Below are positions 20,357 through 29,519 of a stretch of 64,000 bases of DNA, one piece after another. The stretch's first letter is position 1, and each line of letters opens with the position of its first letter. Under the pieces are notes generated by a model. The model saw nothing but the letters and a program-made list of their open reading frames with translations, was not told the origin of the DNA and ran no database searches. The DNA lies in NCBI GenBank assembly GCA_037045455.1, contig JBAOIN010000003.1, forward strand, positions 124,001-188,000, given 5' to 3'. This DNA comes from JADKAV01 sp037045455 (GTDB taxonomy: Bacteria; Actinomycetota; Actinomycetes; S36-B12; UBA10799). The position numbers and the translations under genes are program-made.

Positions 20357-22883
20357 TTAGGCGAGCTCGGCGGTCACCTCGAACGCCTCGCCGTCCACGA
20401 CCTCCAGGTCGGTGTCCAGGCCCGCCAGCGGCCGGCCAGGTCCCGTGCGACCAGGCGGACTCGCGGCGGCAGTTGGGCCCCACGACCCGGGCGTGCGCCA
20501 GCCGGGCGCGCATGGACACCTTGTTGTCGCTCTTCACCTTGCGCAAGGCTGACAGCACTTGTCCCGCCGCGCCCAAGCATGGACGCGTCGCCGCCGCTAG
20601 TGAGTTCCTCGACAGCTAGGCCACGCGGCCTTGTGTACGGAACCTTCCTGCCACCAGGACCACACTTCCTCGGTGACGAAGGGCAAGATCGGGGCGAACA
20701 GCCGCAACTGCACGCTCAACGCCTGCGCCAGGGCGGCGCCGGCGGAAGCGGCGGCCTCGGGACCAAAGCTGCCGTGAGCCCGCTCCTTTACCAGTTCGAT
20801 GTAGTCGTCACAGAAGGACCAGAAGAACGTCTCGGTCACTTCCAGCGCCCGCGCGTAGTTGTAGTCCTCCAGCGCGGCGGTCGCTTCGGCCACTACATCG
20901 CGCAGGGCAGCAAGCATGGCCAGGTCGAGTGGCTCGGTCACCGCGGCAGAAGGATCACCGGCGAATGACAGCGCGAACTTCGACGCGTTGAGGATCTTGA
21001 TCGCCAGCCGGCGGCCGACCTTCATCTGGCCCTCGTCGTAGGCGGTGTCGGTGCCCGGGCGGCCACTGGCAGCCCAGTACCGCACAGCATCGGCGCCGTG
21101 CTGGTCCAGCAGACCCATCGGGGTGACGACGTTGCCCTTGGACTTCGACATCTTCTTGCGGTCCGGGTCCAGAATCCAGCCACTGATCCCCACGTGCTGC
21201 CAGGGCAGGCAGCCGTCCTCCAGATGCGAGCGCACGACCGACGAGAACAGCCAGGTACGGATGATCTCGTGGGCTTGCGGCCGCAGGTCCATGGGGAAGA
21301 CCCGCCGCCACAGGTCGGGGTCGTACTCCCAGCCACCGGCGATGTGCGGGGTCAGCGAACTGGTCGCCCAGGTGTCCATGACGTCGGGGTCGGCCACGAA
21401 GCCACCGGGCTTGCCGCGCTGGTCCTCGCGTGTAACCGGCAGGCACCTGGTCCTGCGGGTCGACCGGCAGCTCGGCCTCGTCGGGGACCAGCACCTGGTC
21501 GTAATCGGGGTTACCGTCGGCGTCGACCGCGTACCAGACGGGGATCGGCACGCCGAAGAAGCGCTGGCGGGAGATCAGCCAGTCGCCGTTGAGCCCCTCC
21601 ACCCAGTTCCGGTACCGGACCTCCATGTGCGGCGGGTGCCAGTCGAGCTCGGAACCGCGGGCGATCAGCGCCTCCCGCAGCGGCAGGTCGCGGCCACCGT
21701 TGCGGATGTACCACTGCCGGGTCGTCACGATCTCCAGCGGCTTGTCGCCCTTCTCGAAGAACTTGACCGGGTGGCTGATCTCACGGATGTCACCGACCAG
21801 GTCGCCCGACTCGCGCAGGAGTTCGGCCATGCGCTGCTTGGCGCTGAACATGGTCTTGCCGGCGAGTTCCTCGTAGGCCGCGCGCCCCTCGGAGGTGGTG
21901 ATCCAGTCGGGCACGGTCGGGATGACACGACCATCCCAGCCGACGATCGGCCGCGTCGGCAGTTGCAGTTCCCGCCACCAGGTCACATCGGTGGTGTCGC
22001 CGAACGTACAGATCATTGCGATGCCGGAGCCCTTTTCGGGGTCGGCGAGTTCATGGGCAACAACCGGCACCTCGACGCCGAACACCGGCGTGGTGACGGT
22101 CTTGCCGAACAGTGGCTGGTAGCGCTCGTCGCTCGGGTGGGCCACCAAGGCCACACACGCCGCGAGCAGCTCGGGCCGGGTGGTTTCGATGTAGATGCGG
22201 TCGTCGCCGTTGTGGAAGCCCACTCGGTGGTAGGCACCCGGCCGCTCGCGGTCCTCGAGCTCGGCCTGCGCGACAGCGGTGCGGAACGTGACATCCCACA
22301 AGGTCGGGGCTTCGGACTGGTATGCCTCGCCGCGCGCGAGGTTACGCAGGAACGCCCGCTGCGAGACGGCGCGCGCCCGCTCGTCGATCGTCTGGTACGT
22401 ATGGCTCCAGTCCACGGACAGTCCGAGCCGTCGCCACAGGTCCTCGAACGCCTTCTCGTCCTCTTGCGTGAGCCGCTCGCACAGTTCCACGAAGTTGCGC
22501 CGGGAGATCGGCCGCTGCTCCTTGCCGCCCGGCTCGACCTGCAGGTCCGGGTCGTAGTGCATGGACGGCTCGCAGCGCACGCCGAAGTAGTTCTGGACGC
22601 GGCGCTCGGTGGGCAGGCCGTTGTCGTCCCAGCCCATCGGGTAAAAGACGTCCAAGCCCTGCATCCGCTTGTAGCGAGCGATGCAGTCGGTGTGCGTGTA
22701 GCTGAACACGTGTCCCACGTGCAGCGAGCCGCTGACCGTCGGCGGCGGGGTGTCGATGCTGTAGACGCCGTCCCGGGTCCGGGTCCGGTCGAAGGCGTAC
22801 AACTGCCGCTGGTGCCAATCAGCGGCCCATTTGCCGTCGAGACCGTCCACGCTGGGACGGTCGGGAATCCGGGGAGTGTCCAT
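20357..22883 (-). CDS. valS: valyl-tRNA synthetase (several frameshifts)
   Basis: Start ATG 22883 (MDTPRIPDRPSVDGL); stop TAA at 20357. Class I landmarks: the HIGH-type motif SGSLHVGHV, MGWDDNGLPTERRVQ, the editing domain with TTRPELLAACVALVAHP, and KMSKSKGNVV. The frame slips near 21432 (after VPAGYT), near 20600 (after KAAWPS) and again twice between 20400 and 20480; across the shifts the tail reads GAAGQVLSALRKVKSDNKVS and ends in LEVVDGEAFEVTAELA, the usual C-terminal arm. About 842 residues. valS is essential, so the breaks are almost certainly sequence errors. Confidence 0.93.
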
Positions 22884-22940
22884 AGGTGCTGATTCTATTG
22901 GGCGGCTGGCGACGGCTTCTGCGCCAGTGCTGCCCGCTCT

Positions 22941-23074
22941 TGGTGGCCGCGAGGGTTGCGCCGTTGCCCGCTGGTGGCCGTGAGGGTCGCACCGTTGCCC
23001 GTTAGGGGTTCCTGGGAGTGCAACCACGCAACCCTCGGCAATCGGGGAGGGCAACCACGCAACCCTCGGCAGGC
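22941..23074. repeat. paired inverted and direct repeats (GGGTTGC/GCAACCC words) between valS and folC
   Basis: Two near-identical 30-bp copies at 22941-22970 and 22972-23001 (period 31) are followed by two inverted copies starting at 23020 and 23051 (also period 31) that share GCAACCACGCAACCCTCGGC. The core GGGCAAC..CGCAACCCTC of the right copies is the reverse complement of the left ones. It occupies the divergent valS/folC promoter region, so a protein-binding or cruciform role is possible; unproven. Confidence 0.8.
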
Positions 23075-23139
23075 CCCCACCGGGAGGCTCTGTGGCCGGA
23101 GCGCTGCCTGCAGTCTACGGCTGCCGCGTAGCCTGGAGT

Positions 23140-24462
23140 GTGCCCTCCGACCACCCAGCTGCCGAGTTCGAAGCCGTCCAGCGTGCGCTGCTGGCGCGCT
23201 GGCCGGAACATCGTGTCGCCCCCGACCTCGAACGGATTCAGCGGTTGTGCGACCTGCTCGCCGACCCGCAACTGACGGCGCCCACGATCCATGTTGCGGG
23301 GACGAATGGCAAGACGTCGGTCTGCCGGATCGTGGAGACCGTCCTTCGCACCAGCGGTTTGCGTACCGGATTGATGACGTCCCCGGCCCTGCGCGACCTT
23401 ACCGAGCGAATCGAGATCGATGGTGAGCCGATCGATGCGCAGCGGTTCGTGGAGGTGTACCGCGACATCGAGCCCTACATCGACATGGTGGATGCCGAGT
23501 CGGTGGCCGCTGGTGGACCGGCGATGACGATGTTCGAGGTCGTCACGGCGCTTGGGTACGCTGCATTCGCAGACGCCCCCGTGGATGTCGCCATCATTGA
23601 GACCGGCATGGGTGGCCGCTGGGACGCGACGAACGTCAACCAGGCGCAGGTCGCCGTGATTACGCCGATCGGCCTGGACCACACCGACTACCTCGGTGAC
23701 ACGCTGGCCGAGATCGCAGGGGAGAAGTCGGGGATCATCAAGCCCGGCGCGACTGTCGTGATTGCTCCGCAAGAGCCCGAAGCGCTGGCGGTCCTGATGG
23801 CGGCGGTCGACGAAGCCGGAGCGCACGCGATGCTGCCCGGCGTGGACTACGAGGTGCTCGCCCGGGGGCTTGCCGTCGGTGGCCAGGCCGTGACGCTGCG
23901 GGTGGGGGACCGGAAGTTCGAGGAGATGTTCCTTTCCCTGCACGGCCGTCATCAGGCCCACAACGCCGCGCTCGCGCTCGCGGCGGTGTACGGGCTGCTG
24001 GGCCGGCTCCCGGATGAGCAGACAGTGGCCGAAGCGCTGGGCAGCGTGCACTCGCCGGGCCGGCTGGAGGTCATCGGACGGCATCCGCTGACGGTCGCCG
24101 ATGCCGCACACAACCCGCACGGCATGGCGGCCACGGCGTCCGCGGTTGCCGAGTCGTTCACGTTCGACAAACTGGTCGCTGTGCTGGCGGTGATGGGGGA
24201 CAAGGATGTGGACGAGATGGTGCGACTGCTGGGGCCGGTCGTGGACGAGGTGGTGGTCACCGTGAACGACTCGCCGCGCTGCATGCCGTCGGCGGAACTG
24301 GCCGAACGGACGCGGGCTTTCGTCGGGACCGTACACGAGGTGCGCGATTTCGACCGGGCGATGCACATGGCCCGGGAACTCGCCGGTCCGCAGGGCTGTG
24401 TGCTGGCCACGGGATCGGTGGTCACCGCCGGCATGGCCCGCAGTTGGGCGGCCCAGGCATGA
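23140..24462 (+). CDS. folC: folylpolyglutamate/dihydrofolate synthase
   Basis: 440 residues from GTG 23140 (an upstream GTG at 23092 is in frame but adds an atypical N-terminus). FolC/Mur-ligase motifs: the P-loop VAGTNGKTSVCRIVE, SPALRDLTERIEIDG, IIETGMGGRWDATN, LGLDHTDYLG-like IGLDHTDYLGDT and KSGIIKPG; the C-terminal domain has ADAAHNPHGM. It adds glutamate to folates. It overlaps the DUF4233 gene (ATGA), a conserved actinobacterial pairing, and is divergent from valS. Confidence 0.95.
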   Translation: MPSDHPAAEFEAVQRALLARWPEHRVAPDLERIQRLCDLLADPQLTAPTIHVAGTNGKTSVCRIVETVLRTSGLRTGLMTSPALRDLTERIEIDGEPIDAQRFVEVYRDIEPYIDMVDAESVAAGGPAMTMFEVVTALGYAAFADAPVDVAIIETGMGGRWDATNVNQAQVAVITPIGLDHTDYLGDTLAEIAGEKSGIIKPGATVVIAPQEPEALAVLMAAVDEAGAHAMLPGVDYEVLARGLAVGGQAVTLRVGDRKFEEMFLSLHGRHQAHNAALALAAVYGLLGRLPDEQTVAEALGSVHSPGRLEVIGRHPLTVADAAHNPHGMAATASAVAESFTFDKLVAVLAVMGDKDVDEMVRLLGPVVDEVVVTVNDSPRCMPSAELAERTRAFVGTVHEVRDFDRAMHMARELAGPQGCVLATGSVVTAGMARSWAAQA

Positions 24463-24776
24463 AGGTGATCGGATCGGCCACGCTGATCTTCCAGGCGATG
24501 GTCTTCGCGCTGGCCATCCCAGTTGCGGCGGCGCTCAAACCGGGCGTCGGCGGCTGGGTGGCGGCGGGTTTGATGGTGCTGGCTCTCGTGGGAGCGATGA
24601 CGGCCCGGCGGGGGGACATCATCGTGGGCAGTGCGGTGCAGGTGCTGGCCGTGATCGCCAGCGTTTTCGTGCCCATCGCGCTGGTCCTGGCGCTGATCTT
24701 CGCCGGGCTGTGGGTCGCCGCGGTGTACTACGGGCGCAAGGCCGACGCCGCCGATGCAGCTCGCGAAATGCCCTGA
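24459..24776 (+). CDS. DUF4233 membrane protein
   Basis: 105 residues from ATG 24459, overlapping the folC stop. Four hydrophobic segments fill almost the whole protein (for example LIFQAMVFALAIPVAAAL and AVQVLAVIASVFVPIALVLALIFAGLW). Position directly after folC and the four-helix pattern identify the actinobacterial DUF4233 family, whose function is unknown. A short intrinsic terminator follows. Confidence 0.88.
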   Translation: MKVIGSATLIFQAMVFALAIPVAAALKPGVGGWVAAGLMVLALVGAMTARRGDIIVGSAVQVLAVIASVFVPIALVLALIFAGLWVAAVYYGRKADAADAAREMP

Positions 24777-24783
24777 ACGATTC

Positions 24784-24804
24784 CGACAACTGAGTTGTCG
24801 TTTT
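24784..24804 (+). terminator. intrinsic terminator after folC-DUF4233
   Basis: CGACAAC (24784-24790), loop TGA, GTTGTCG (24794-24800), then TTTT. A perfect 7-bp stem with a T run, 8 bases after the stop codon, between DUF4233 and ndk. Confidence 0.75.
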
Positions 24805-24858
24805 CGTCCAACCTTCCCGGCGCAGACCCGGTACAAACCCGCCCGTACCCTGTGAATC

Positions 24859-25269
24859 ATGGCGAACGAACGCACCCTGATCCTGATCAAGCCCGACGGC
24901 GTGGAGCGCGCGCTGGTGGGCGAGGTCCTGTCCCGCATCGAGCGCAAGGGCTACACGCTGGTGGCGCTGGAGCTGCGCACCCTGGACGTGGCGACCGCCG
25001 AAGAGCACTACGGCGAGCACAAGGGCAAGCCGTTCTTCGCTGAGCTGGTCGAGTTCATCACCTCCGGACCGCTGGTGGCCGGCGTGATCGAGGGCCCGGA
25101 CGCGATCGCCGCCTGGCGGCAGATGATGGGGGCCACCAAGCCGCTGGAAGCCACCCCCGGATCCATCCGTGCCGACCTCGCCGTCGAGATGGGCCGCAAC
25201 ATCGTGCACGGGTCGGACTCCCCGGAGTCGGCCGCGCGCGAGATCGGGTTGTTCTTCCCGGGCCTTTGA
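24859..25269 (+). CDS. ndk: nucleoside diphosphate kinase
   Basis: 136 residues from ATG 24859. The catalytic His lies in MGRNIVHGSDSPESAAREI; TLILIKPDGVERALVGEVL and PFFAELVEFITSGPLVAGVIEG are standard Ndk segments. It transfers the gamma phosphate between NTPs and NDPs. It lies between DUF4233 and mreB, the usual actinobacterial order. Confidence 0.97.
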   Translation: MANERTLILIKPDGVERALVGEVLSRIERKGYTLVALELRTLDVATAEEHYGEHKGKPFFAELVEFITSGPLVAGVIEGPDAIAAWRQMMGATKPLEATPGSIRADLAVEMGRNIVHGSDSPESAAREIGLFFPGL

Positions 25270-25339
25270 GCGCAAACGCATTACCGCCGGCGCACGCACT
25301 ACGTAGCATTCGGGGTAACTCGGCGAAAGGTCTTCGCAT

Positions 25340-26386
25340 ATGGCATTGCTGGCGGATAGCCGCCCGCGCGCGCGCCTGAGCTTGGGCCGCGACCTCGCCA
25401 TCGACCTCGGGACGGCGAACACCCGCATCTACGCCCGCGGCCAGGGGGTCGTGCTGGACGAACCGTCGGTGGTCGCGATGCGTGGCCGGGACGTGGTGGC
25501 CGTCGGGGCCCAGGCCAAGGAGATGGTCGGGCGGGCGCCCGGGGACATCAGCGTCCTGCGCCCGGTGCAGCACTCCGTGATCCACCACTACGACGCGACG
25601 GAGCGGATGCTGCGCTACTTCGTGCAGCAGGCGCACGGCCGCTCGTTGCTGACCCGGCCACGGCTCGTGCTGTCCGTGCCCGGGCATCTCACCGGGGTGG
25701 AGCAGCGTGCCGTCCGCGATGCCGCCTACGCCGCAGGCGCCCGGCAGGTGTACCTGGTGCCGACGGCGTTGGCCGCTGCGATCGGTGCCGACATCCCGAT
25801 TCACGAGACCGCTGGGCATTTCGTGCTGTCGCTGGGCGCGGGTTGTACCGAAGTCGCGGTCATTGCCCTCGGCGGCGTGGTTGCGGGAACCAGCCTGCGG
25901 CAGGGCGGGGACGATCTCGACCAGGCGGTCGCCGACTACCTCGTCGAACACTTCGACATCCGGGTCGGTCCGGGCACCGCCGAGGAGATCAAGATCGGGC
26001 TGGGGTCGGCCGTCCCGGTCGACGGTCTGCCAACCATGACCGTGACCGGTCAGGACTCCCGCACCGGCCTGCCCAAACGCATCGAGTTGTCCGGTTTCCA
26101 CGTCCGCAAGGCACTGCAGCCGGCCGTCGACGACCTGCTCGTCGCGGTGCGGCGGGTGCTCGATGAGACCCCGCCCGAGGTCGCCGGCGACCTCATGCGC
26201 AGCGGCCTGGTGGTCACCGGCGGCGGGGCCTTGCTGCGCGGCCTGCCGGAACGCCTCGAGCACGATCTCGGCGTGCCGGTGCGGCTGGCCGGCCAGGCCG
26301 ACCTCAGTGTGGTCGACGGGGCCGGTCGCTGCGCTGAGAACATCGCGGCCGTCCGCAAGTTGCTGCTGATCGAACCTGCTTTCTGA
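25340..26386 (+). CDS. mreB: rod-shape protein MreB
   Basis: 348 residues from ATG 25340. Actin-fold phosphate loops: DLAIDLGTANTRIYARGQG at the N-terminus, LSLGAGCTEVAVIALGG, and VTGGGALLRGLPERL. It polymerises into membrane-bound filaments that guide lateral wall synthesis. It leads the mreB-mreC-mreD-PBP2-rodA operon, with only 2 bp to mreC, so the organism probably elongates in a MreB-dependent way, unlike tip-growing mycobacteria. Confidence 0.95.
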   Translation: MALLADSRPRARLSLGRDLAIDLGTANTRIYARGQGVVLDEPSVVAMRGRDVVAVGAQAKEMVGRAPGDISVLRPVQHSVIHHYDATERMLRYFVQQAHGRSLLTRPRLVLSVPGHLTGVEQRAVRDAAYAAGARQVYLVPTALAAAIGADIPIHETAGHFVLSLGAGCTEVAVIALGGVVAGTSLRQGGDDLDQAVADYLVEHFDIRVGPGTAEEIKIGLGSAVPVDGLPTMTVTGQDSRTGLPKRIELSGFHVRKALQPAVDDLLVAVRRVLDETPPEVAGDLMRSGLVVTGGGALLRGLPERLEHDLGVPVRLAGQADLSVVDGAGRCAENIAAVRKLLLIEPAF

Positions 26387-26388
26387 CG

Positions 26389-27111
26389 ATGGTCCGGACC
26401 CGTACGACCCTGCTGCTGCTCGTCGTCGCCTCCCTGGCGTTGATCCTGTGGGACCTACGGGCGTCGGACTCGTCAGTCCGGTCGGCGACCCAGCAATTGG
26501 TGACCCCCCTGCAGCGCACAGTCACCGCAGTGTTCGCGCCGTTCGGCAGCTGGGCCCGGGACGTGTCGGAATTCGGAGATCCAACAGTCCGCGCTGAAGC
26601 CACAGCCGACGTGCCGGTTCCGGACGGGTGGCTGGGAGCGCCGGGTCGCGTGATCGCCGCCGACATCGCCGGCGACCGGGCAGTTGTCACCGTGGATGTC
26701 GGTTCCGCGGCAGGCGTTGAAGTGGGCGACGCGGTGCTGGTCCGCAACGGCGTGATTGGCGAAGTCTCGGCCGTATCGGGGGGATCCGCGCAGGTCCTGC
26801 TCGTGACTGATCCGGCGAGCACGCTGGGCGTGCGAGTGCTGCCCAGCAAGGAGATGGGAGTTCTGACCGGCCAGGGTATGGACGCCCCGCTGCGAGTGGA
26901 TCTGCTGAGCCCGGCGGCTGCGGCGCAAGCGGGTGACACGCTCGTGACCCTCGGCTCGAACAGTGCCCAGGGCCTTCCGCCCGGTCTGCCGTTGGCGAAG
27001 GTCACCGCTGTGGACACCGCACCGGCACCCTCTGGGCGCACGGCCACCGCTGAGCCCGTCACCGGAATGACGACTCTGGAGACCGTCGTGGTCCTGACGG
27101 GACGCCGATGA
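26389..27111 (+). CDS. mreC: rod-shape-determining protein MreC
   Basis: 240 residues. One N-terminal transmembrane helix (residues 5-22, LLLLVVASLALILWDL), a helical segment, then two beta-barrel halves with AVVTVDVGSAAGVEVGDAVL and the typical GNGVIGEV-like RNGVIGEVSAVSGGSAQV. Extracellular scaffold linking MreB to the PBP2/RodA synthase. Four-base overlap with mreD (ATGA). Confidence 0.92.
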   Translation: MVRTRTTLLLLVVASLALILWDLRASDSSVRSATQQLVTPLQRTVTAVFAPFGSWARDVSEFGDPTVRAEATADVPVPDGWLGAPGRVIAADIAGDRAVVTVDVGSAAGVEVGDAVLVRNGVIGEVSAVSGGSAQVLLVTDPASTLGVRVLPSKEMGVLTGQGMDAPLRVDLLSPAAAAQAGDTLVTLGSNSAQGLPPGLPLAKVTAVDTAPAPSGRTATAEPVTGMTTLETVVVLTGRR

Positions 27112-27609
27112 GTGCCGTGACGGCCCGCGCACCCGTGCATCTGCCGCGCGCGATCGCCTTGTGTGGAGGTTCCATCGTCGTCGCGTTCCTGGTGCAGACG
27201 GCCGTACTGCCGGCCCTGGGTGCGTCTGCCGCGATCCCGCTCGTGTTCAGTACCGTTGTCCTGCTCGGGGTGGCACTCGGCAGCCGGACCGGCGCGGTCT
27301 GCGGATTTCTCGCGGGGCTGCTGCTGGATCTCACCGGGGTGGGTGTGCTCGGCGTGGGCGCCCTGCTCGGAACGTTGCTCGGCGCGGCGGCAGGGCGACT
27401 GCGTGTCGACCGGTGGTGGCTGTCGGGCGTGCCGACGGCCGCGGTGATGACGATGCTGGCCGCATTGGCCTACGGCGGGATCAACGCCGCGCTTGCCGGG
27501 CTTCCCGTGTCGCTCGGGCGTTCTCCATGGTGGGTGGTGCTCGGCGGCCTCGTTTGCACGATGGCGCTGCTACCACTGCGCGGCGTGCGTGCGGGAGGCC
27601 GTGCGATGA
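27108..27609 (+). CDS. mreD: rod-shape-determining protein MreD (apparent fusion to PBP2)
   Basis: Start ATG 27108, overlapping the mreC stop. About 165 residues with five hydrophobic helices (AIALCGGSIVVAFLVQTAVL, SAAIPLVFSTVVLLGVALG, and others) and the TGVGVLGVGALLG loop. As sequenced the frame runs on into PBP2 without a stop. However, the TGA of a classic ATGA overlap sits at 27607-27609 one frame away, and dropping one G from the GGG near 27594 would end MreD as VRAEAVR there. Length to that stop is 3n+1, like the other shifted genes. Confidence 0.85.
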
Positions 27610-29519
27610 CTCTGCTGGACCAGCGGCGCGGCACGGCCCCGAGTCGCACGCCGACGAACCGCCGGCTGCGGCTGCTGACGATCCTGATCCTGGCGGTGGC
27701 CGGGACGATCGCCGTCCGGTTGGTCTGGCTGCAGACGGCGCAATCGGCGCAGTACCAGGCGCGGGCACAAGCCGTGCAGGACGACGTGGTCGAGGTGGCG
27801 CCCGCTCGTGGAGACATCGTGGATCGCGACGGCAGGATTCTGGCGGGGAATCGCACCGCGTATCAGGTGCTCGTGGAACAGGACGCTGACGCCGACCTGC
27901 AGCGGGTCGCGGACCTGACCGGTGAGCCGCTGGACCGGCTGCAGGCGCGCATGGTGGTGTGCGGTCAGCCGGGTTCGACGCCTGGCACCTGCTATGCCGG
28001 GCAGCCCGGCGAACCCATTCCGGTGGCGCTGGATGTCGCGCTGCCCGTGGCCATGACCGTCAAGGACGCGCATGTACCGGGCGTCCTGGTGGAAGCCGCG
28101 CCTGTGCGTGACTACCCGTCGGCTGCCAACGCGGCCGGGGTGCTGGGGTATCTCGCCTCCGGAGCGGGCGCCTCAGGTCTCGAGGCCCAGTACGACACCG
28201 CTCTACGCGGTGTGCCGGGCCAGGCCCGTCGCACGCTGACCCGGCAAGGCACCGGCCGCACCGAGGTCACCGTGCCGGCGCAACCCGGCCAGACGCTGGC
28301 GACGACGCTGGACGTGCCGACTCAGAAGGTTGCTGAGCGGGCGCTGAAGGATGCTGTCGGCACCGCGCGGGCAGAGGGGTACGACGCAACCGGGGCGTCG
28401 GTGGTCGTGATGGATGCGCAGACCGGTGCGCTGCTCGCGATGGCGTCCTACCCGACCTACGACCCCAACATCTGGGCGCACGGAGTGACCGATGAGCAGT
28501 ACGCGAAGCTGACCGATCCGGCCGCCGGGCGGCCACTGGTATTGCGTCCTACACAGGCCCTCAGCCCCCCGGCCAGTACGTTCAAGTCGCTTACCACGGC
28601 CGCTGCGGTAAACGCCGGGTTCGACATCAACGGGACCTACCAGTGCCCGTCCGCGGTCACGGTCGGCGGCCAGGTCTTCCGGAATTTCGAAACCCGTGCC
28701 TACGGGCCGGTCTCGCTGGCGCAGGCACTGTCGATCTCGTGCGACACCGTCTTCTACCGGCTCGGCTACCAGATGTGGCGCAAGGACGGTGGCCTGCAGG
28801 CCGAGGACGCGCAGGAGTCGGTGGTGCGCACGGCCCGCAGCTTCGGTCTGGGCAGTGCGACCGGCATCGATCTGCCGGGTGAGGCCGCCGGATCTCTGCC
28901 CGACCGGGCCGACATCGCAGCGGACTACCAGGCGCGCAAGGACGACTACTGCCGGCGGGCGCGGGACGGCTACCCGGAGGAACCGGACCGGCAGCGGGCC
29001 AAGCTGCTGCAGGCTTACGCCCGCGACTACTGCGAATCGGGGTACCAGTACAAGGCCGGCGACGCGATGAACACGGCGATCGGGCAGGGGCGGACCTTGG
29101 TCACCCCGTTGCAGGTGGCCACCGCTTATGCCGCGATCGCGAACGGCGGAACGCTGGTGACGCCGCACCTTGGTCAGCGGCTGGGCAACGAGACACTCAC
29201 GGCCGCGCCGCGGGGCAAGGTCGATGCCAGCGCCGGCACCCTGGCGTACCTGCGGCGCGCACTCGCTCAGACGACTGTTTCCGGAACGGCCAGCGCGGCC
29301 TTCGCGGGCTTCCCGCTGGACCAGTTCCCCGTCGCGGCCAAGACCGGGACGGCTGAGGTGGCGGGTAAGCAGAGCACCTCCTGGCTCGCCAGTTTCGCCC
29401 CGGCCGACGATCCCCGGTACGTGGTCGTGGTGAACGTGGACCAGGGTGGGTTGGGCGCTGCCACGTCCGGGCCGGTCGCGCGGGCGGTGTACGAGCACTT
29501 GTTCGGAGTGACCCCATGA
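27606..29519 (+). CDS. mrdA: penicillin-binding protein 2 (elongasome transpeptidase)
   Basis: 637 residues if started at ATG 27606. One N-terminal transmembrane helix (LLTILILAVAGTIAVRLVWL), the class B dimerisation domain (ARGDIVDRDGRILAGN), then the transpeptidase with the active-site SxxK Ser in ASTFKSLT (about residue 322), SxN-type SCDTVFYRLG (about 377) and KTGTAEV (about 578). It crosslinks peptidoglycan during elongation with RodA, whose start overlaps its stop. See mreD for the apparent fusion. Confidence 0.93.
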   Translation: MTLLDQRRGTAPSRTPTNRRLRLLTILILAVAGTIAVRLVWLQTAQSAQYQARAQAVQDDVVEVAPARGDIVDRDGRILAGNRTAYQVLVEQDADADLQRVADLTGEPLDRLQARMVVCGQPGSTPGTCYAGQPGEPIPVALDVALPVAMTVKDAHVPGVLVEAAPVRDYPSAANAAGVLGYLASGAGASGLEAQYDTALRGVPGQARRTLTRQGTGRTEVTVPAQPGQTLATTLDVPTQKVAERALKDAVGTARAEGYDATGASVVVMDAQTGALLAMASYPTYDPNIWAHGVTDEQYAKLTDPAAGRPLVLRPTQALSPPASTFKSLTTAAAVNAGFDINGTYQCPSAVTVGGQVFRNFETRAYGPVSLAQALSISCDTVFYRLGYQMWRKDGGLQAEDAQESVVRTARSFGLGSATGIDLPGEAAGSLPDRADIAADYQARKDDYCRRARDGYPEEPDRQRAKLLQAYARDYCESGYQYKAGDAMNTAIGQGRTLVTPLQVATAYAAIANGGTLVTPHLGQRLGNETLTAAPRGKVDASAGTLAYLRRALAQTTVSGTASAAFAGFPLDQFPVAAKTGTAEVAGKQSTSWLASFAPADDPRYVVVVNVDQGGLGAATSGPVARAVYEHLFGVTP

